Below are positions 6,189-7,177 of a stretch of DNA of 7,177 nucleotides, piece after piece. A program made the translations under genes and the position numbers. Source of the DNA: Natrinema soli (lineage in GTDB: Archaea > Halobacteriota > Halobacteria > Halobacteriales > Natrialbaceae). Location of the stretch: the NCBI RefSeq assembly GCF_028618695.1, contig NZ_JAQIVI010000492.1, positions 1-7,177 on the forward strand. Direction: 5' to 3'. Position 1 is the first letter of the stretch; every line of letters begins with the position of its first letter. A model generated the notes under the pieces. The model made no database searches and was not told where the DNA came from. It was given only the letters and a program-made list of their open reading frames with translations.

Positions 6189-6469
6189 AAATCAGTCTCG
6201 GGGTCGTACCGGGCCCGGATTATCCTCGGCAGTCGCGTTTTCGTTACTTCCCATAGTAGGGACGATACCTTCCAGTCGCTTGCGGGTTCCCGTTCGTCTA
6301 CCGTCACGCCGTCCTTCGCTTTGCCCAATCGCTACGCGAGGTACCGCCACTAGTGCTCGCGTTCGTCTGGCGTGACGGCGTCGTAGTCGGGAATCTCTCT
6401 ATTCGAGTGAGGTCTCCCGATATTTCTAGCTCTGGGTGTACTGTCTCCGTGAGGGAACCCCGAAACCAT
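6185..6469 (-). pseudogene. Small gene interrupted by two in-frame amber codons
   Basis: From ATG 6467-6469 one frame of 95 codons runs to TAA 6185-6187, broken only by TAG at 6350-6352 (codon 40) and TAG at 6332-6334 (codon 46). Before the first stop it reads IPDYDAVTPDEREH (26-39), between the stops WRYLA, and after the second RLGKAKDGVTVDEREPASD (47-65). It then reads WKVSSLLWEVTKTRLP and ends RARYDPETDF. The pieces join naturally into an acidic/amphipathic haloarchaeal small protein in which the ambers would replace two ordinary residues of one helix. The first 25 residues look less protein-like, so the true start may lie near Ile26. A shortened product could still begin at TTG 6326-6328. 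The gene ends tail to tail with the + strand remnant, sharing 3-4 bases. Family not recognised. Confidence 0.5.
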
Positions 6470-6576
6470 GAGCTACGTCTCGTCCAGTCTCGCGTGACCC
6501 CGATTTGTGGGTGGCTGGCTTACTGCACTGGGAGGATTTTCGCTCGAATGGACGTTGACGATACGGAGAACGGTGA

Positions 6577-6598
6577 TGCGCGGACCTGGATTTGAACC
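6577..6598 (-). repeat. Second tRNA-Gly 3'-end-like fragment
   Basis: This matches tRNA-Gly positions 6741-6762 at 21 of 22 bases in the same orientation; the single difference is T at 6587 for G at 6751. On the minus strand it reads as the 3' side of a T-arm and acceptor stem ending GGTCCGCGCA-like (TCCGCGC then A). The sequence to its right does not continue as a tRNA, so it is a partial copy 164 bp from the intact gene. Confidence 0.55.
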
Positions 6599-6685
6599 AC
6601 TCCCGAGAACCTGCTCACTTCGTTCGCAGAACCTCGGTATAATTCAAACCCCTCTATCGAGCATTTTCTCCTCACGTCCGTTTTC

Positions 6686-6703
6686 CGTGAGACGAGTCTC
6701 ACG
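6686..6703. repeat. 18-bp perfect palindrome CGTGAGAC-GA-GTCTCACG
   Basis: Two 8-base arms with a 2-base centre lie 38 bp beyond the 3' end of tRNA-Gly. The arms suit a dimeric-protein binding site or a short hairpin. A second stem GTGCTG/CAGCAC (6706-6711 with 6725-6730) follows immediately on the side of the tRNA. Confidence 0.45.
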
Positions 6704-6736
6704 ACGTGCTGCTCACTACGATCACAGCACCGTTGA

Positions 6737-6740
6737 AAAG
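6737..6740 (-). terminator. Short T-run after tRNA-Gly
   Basis: Immediately past the tRNA 3' end the minus strand reads CTTTTC, an oligo-T stretch of the kind that terminates archaeal stable-RNA transcription. Confidence 0.35.
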
Positions 6741-6811
6741 TGCGCGGACCGGGATTTGAACCCGGGCCATGAGCTTGGAAGGCTCAGGTCCTACCACTAG
6801 ACCATCCGCGC
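6741..6811 (-). tRNA. tRNA-Gly, anticodon UCC
   Basis: The minus strand folds into a complete 71-nt cloverleaf. The acceptor stem GCGCGGA pairs with TCCGCGC and the discriminator is A. The D-arm contains AGTGGTAGG. The anticodon stem TGAGC pairs with GCTCA around loop CTTCCAA, giving anticodon UCC (reads GGA and other Gly codons). The T-arm is CCGGG/CCCGG with loop TTCAAAT. The CCA end is not encoded, as is usual in haloarchaea. No intron is present. A box A lies about 26 nt upstream and a T-run follows the gene. Two partial copies of its 3' end lie downstream in the same orientation (6577-6598 and 3906-3931), which marks it as a likely integration target. Confidence 0.96.
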
Positions 6812-6834
6812 GCATTCCCGGATTTTCGTTCCAC

Positions 6835-6840
6835 GTTTAA
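6835..6840 (-). promoter_or_regulatory. Box A of the tRNA-Gly gene
   Basis: On the minus strand CTTAAAC (TTAAAC = 6840 down to 6835) lies 24-29 bases before the first tRNA base at 6811, the standard distance for an archaeal stable-RNA promoter that starts at or near the mature 5' end. Confidence 0.5.
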
Positions 6841-6919
6841 GGCTCTTCCTTTTCCTCGTGACCGCCCGATGGCGATCAGCGTCGCCAGCGGCGACGAATC
6901 AGCCACCTTCGAGACGGGA

Positions 6920-7177
6920 CTATTCGGTCGTCCCAGTGCCCGCTACCGTCGCATAACAGTTCCCGCTCGAGAGTTCCCACTCGAGCAGCGCGAGGTCGCT
7001 CTGGGCGAGGTCGGCCTCGAACTCGTCTGGGGCGTAGATGTGGTAGAATCGGTCGACCGGCTCGCCGCCTGGAAGGGTCCACTCGACCGTCGTGTCGAAT
7101 CCCTCGGTCTCGTCGAACCGGTCGTGGGCGGTCGACCACGCGCTGACCAGCGCGCGGCCGTCGGGGGCGAGCACCCG
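6920..7177 (-). CDS. Class I SAM-dependent methyltransferase, C-terminal part (5' end outside window)
   Basis: The frame enters from the right edge (Arg codon at 7175-7177) and ends at TAG 6920-6922. It begins RVLAPDGRALVSAWS, the beta-hairpin entry 'R-V-L-x-P-x-G-x-x-L-V' that follows motif IV in class I methyltransferases. DRFYHIYAPDEFEADLAQSD and LALLEWELSSGNCYATVAG follow, matching the C-terminal region of the Trm9/ALKBH8-like group (FYHxY...F/EL...N.Y). That group modifies tRNA wobble uridine in eukaryotes; in archaea many relatives have no assigned substrate, so only 'methyltransferase' is safe. The GTG at 7172-7174 is internal, not a start, because the conserved motif begins upstream of it. 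The gene is transcribed towards tRNA-Gly, 108 bp away. Confidence 0.85.
   Translation of the reverse strand, partial: RVLAPDGRALVSAWSTAHDRFDETEGFDTTVEWTLPGGEPVDRFYHIYAPDEFEADLAQSDLALLEWELSSGNCYATVAGTGTTE

Larger units (their letters stand above)
5855..6740. other. About 890 bp without an intact gene (decayed DNA)
   Basis: The stretch between the symporter start and tRNA-Gly holds two convergent small gene remnants (5997-6188 and 6185-6469), a second tRNA-like fragment (6577-6598) and an 18-bp palindrome (6686-6703). The part from about 6470 to 6576 shows nothing I can support. Its base composition is less GC-rich than that of the flanking genes. Confidence 0.45.

Noticed and set aside
6332..6352. 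Amber codons recoded as pyrrolysine
   Set aside because: Pyrrolysine is not established in haloarchaea, no pyl genes are visible, and two such residues within one helix of a small protein is less likely than pseudogene decay.
6353..6800. Two + strand open frames around 6353-6595 and 6507-6800
   Set aside because: They lie antisense to the double-amber gene, the tRNA fragment and tRNA-Gly, and part of their product is simply antisense tRNA.

Overview
The window looks like chromosomal DNA from a halophilic archaeon. It is GC-rich with strong G/C in third codon positions, the proteins are very acidic, CTCGAG is frequent, the promoters have archaeal TTTAWW-type box A elements close to the start codons, and the tRNA carries no encoded CCA. 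A member of the Natrialbales is my guess, but only from style.

Layout. Positions 1-95 hold the C-terminal end of a small membrane protein (+). After an intergenic stretch with a box A, a two-gene operon (327-2230, +) encodes a DrrA-type ABC ATPase and its ABC-2 permease, joined by an ATGA stop/start overlap. Convergent to it is an alkaline-phosphatase-superfamily 'sulfatase' (2283-3530, -). A small ribbon-helix-helix-like protein (3640-3891, +) diverges from the sulfatase across a 109-bp spacer with one promoter per direction.

From about 3900 to 6740 the character changes. A tRNA 3'-end-like sequence (3906-3931) is followed by about 500 bp of non-coding DNA packed with short perfect hairpins. 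Next is a sodium-coupled NSS/SNF family transporter (4427-5854, -), then about 890 bp without an intact gene. That stretch contains two decayed small genes lying tail to tail: one + strand remnant with an in-frame ochre codon, and one - strand remnant with two in-frame amber codons. A second tRNA-like fragment (6577-6598) precedes an intact tRNA-Gly(UCC) gene (6741-6811, -). Both fragments match the 3' end of this tRNA and lie downstream of it in the same orientation. That is the geometry left by integration into a tRNA 3' end, so 3.9-6.74 kb may be an old, partly decayed integrated segment. No integrase is present. The window closes with the C-terminal part of a SAM-dependent methyltransferase (6920 to beyond 7177, -).

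The intact genes form three separate units (exporter, sulfatase with its small divergent neighbour, Na+ symporter) with no evident shared pathway. I see no complete undescribed multi-gene system. The unusual material is the hairpin array, the tRNA-like repeats and the two small gene remnants.
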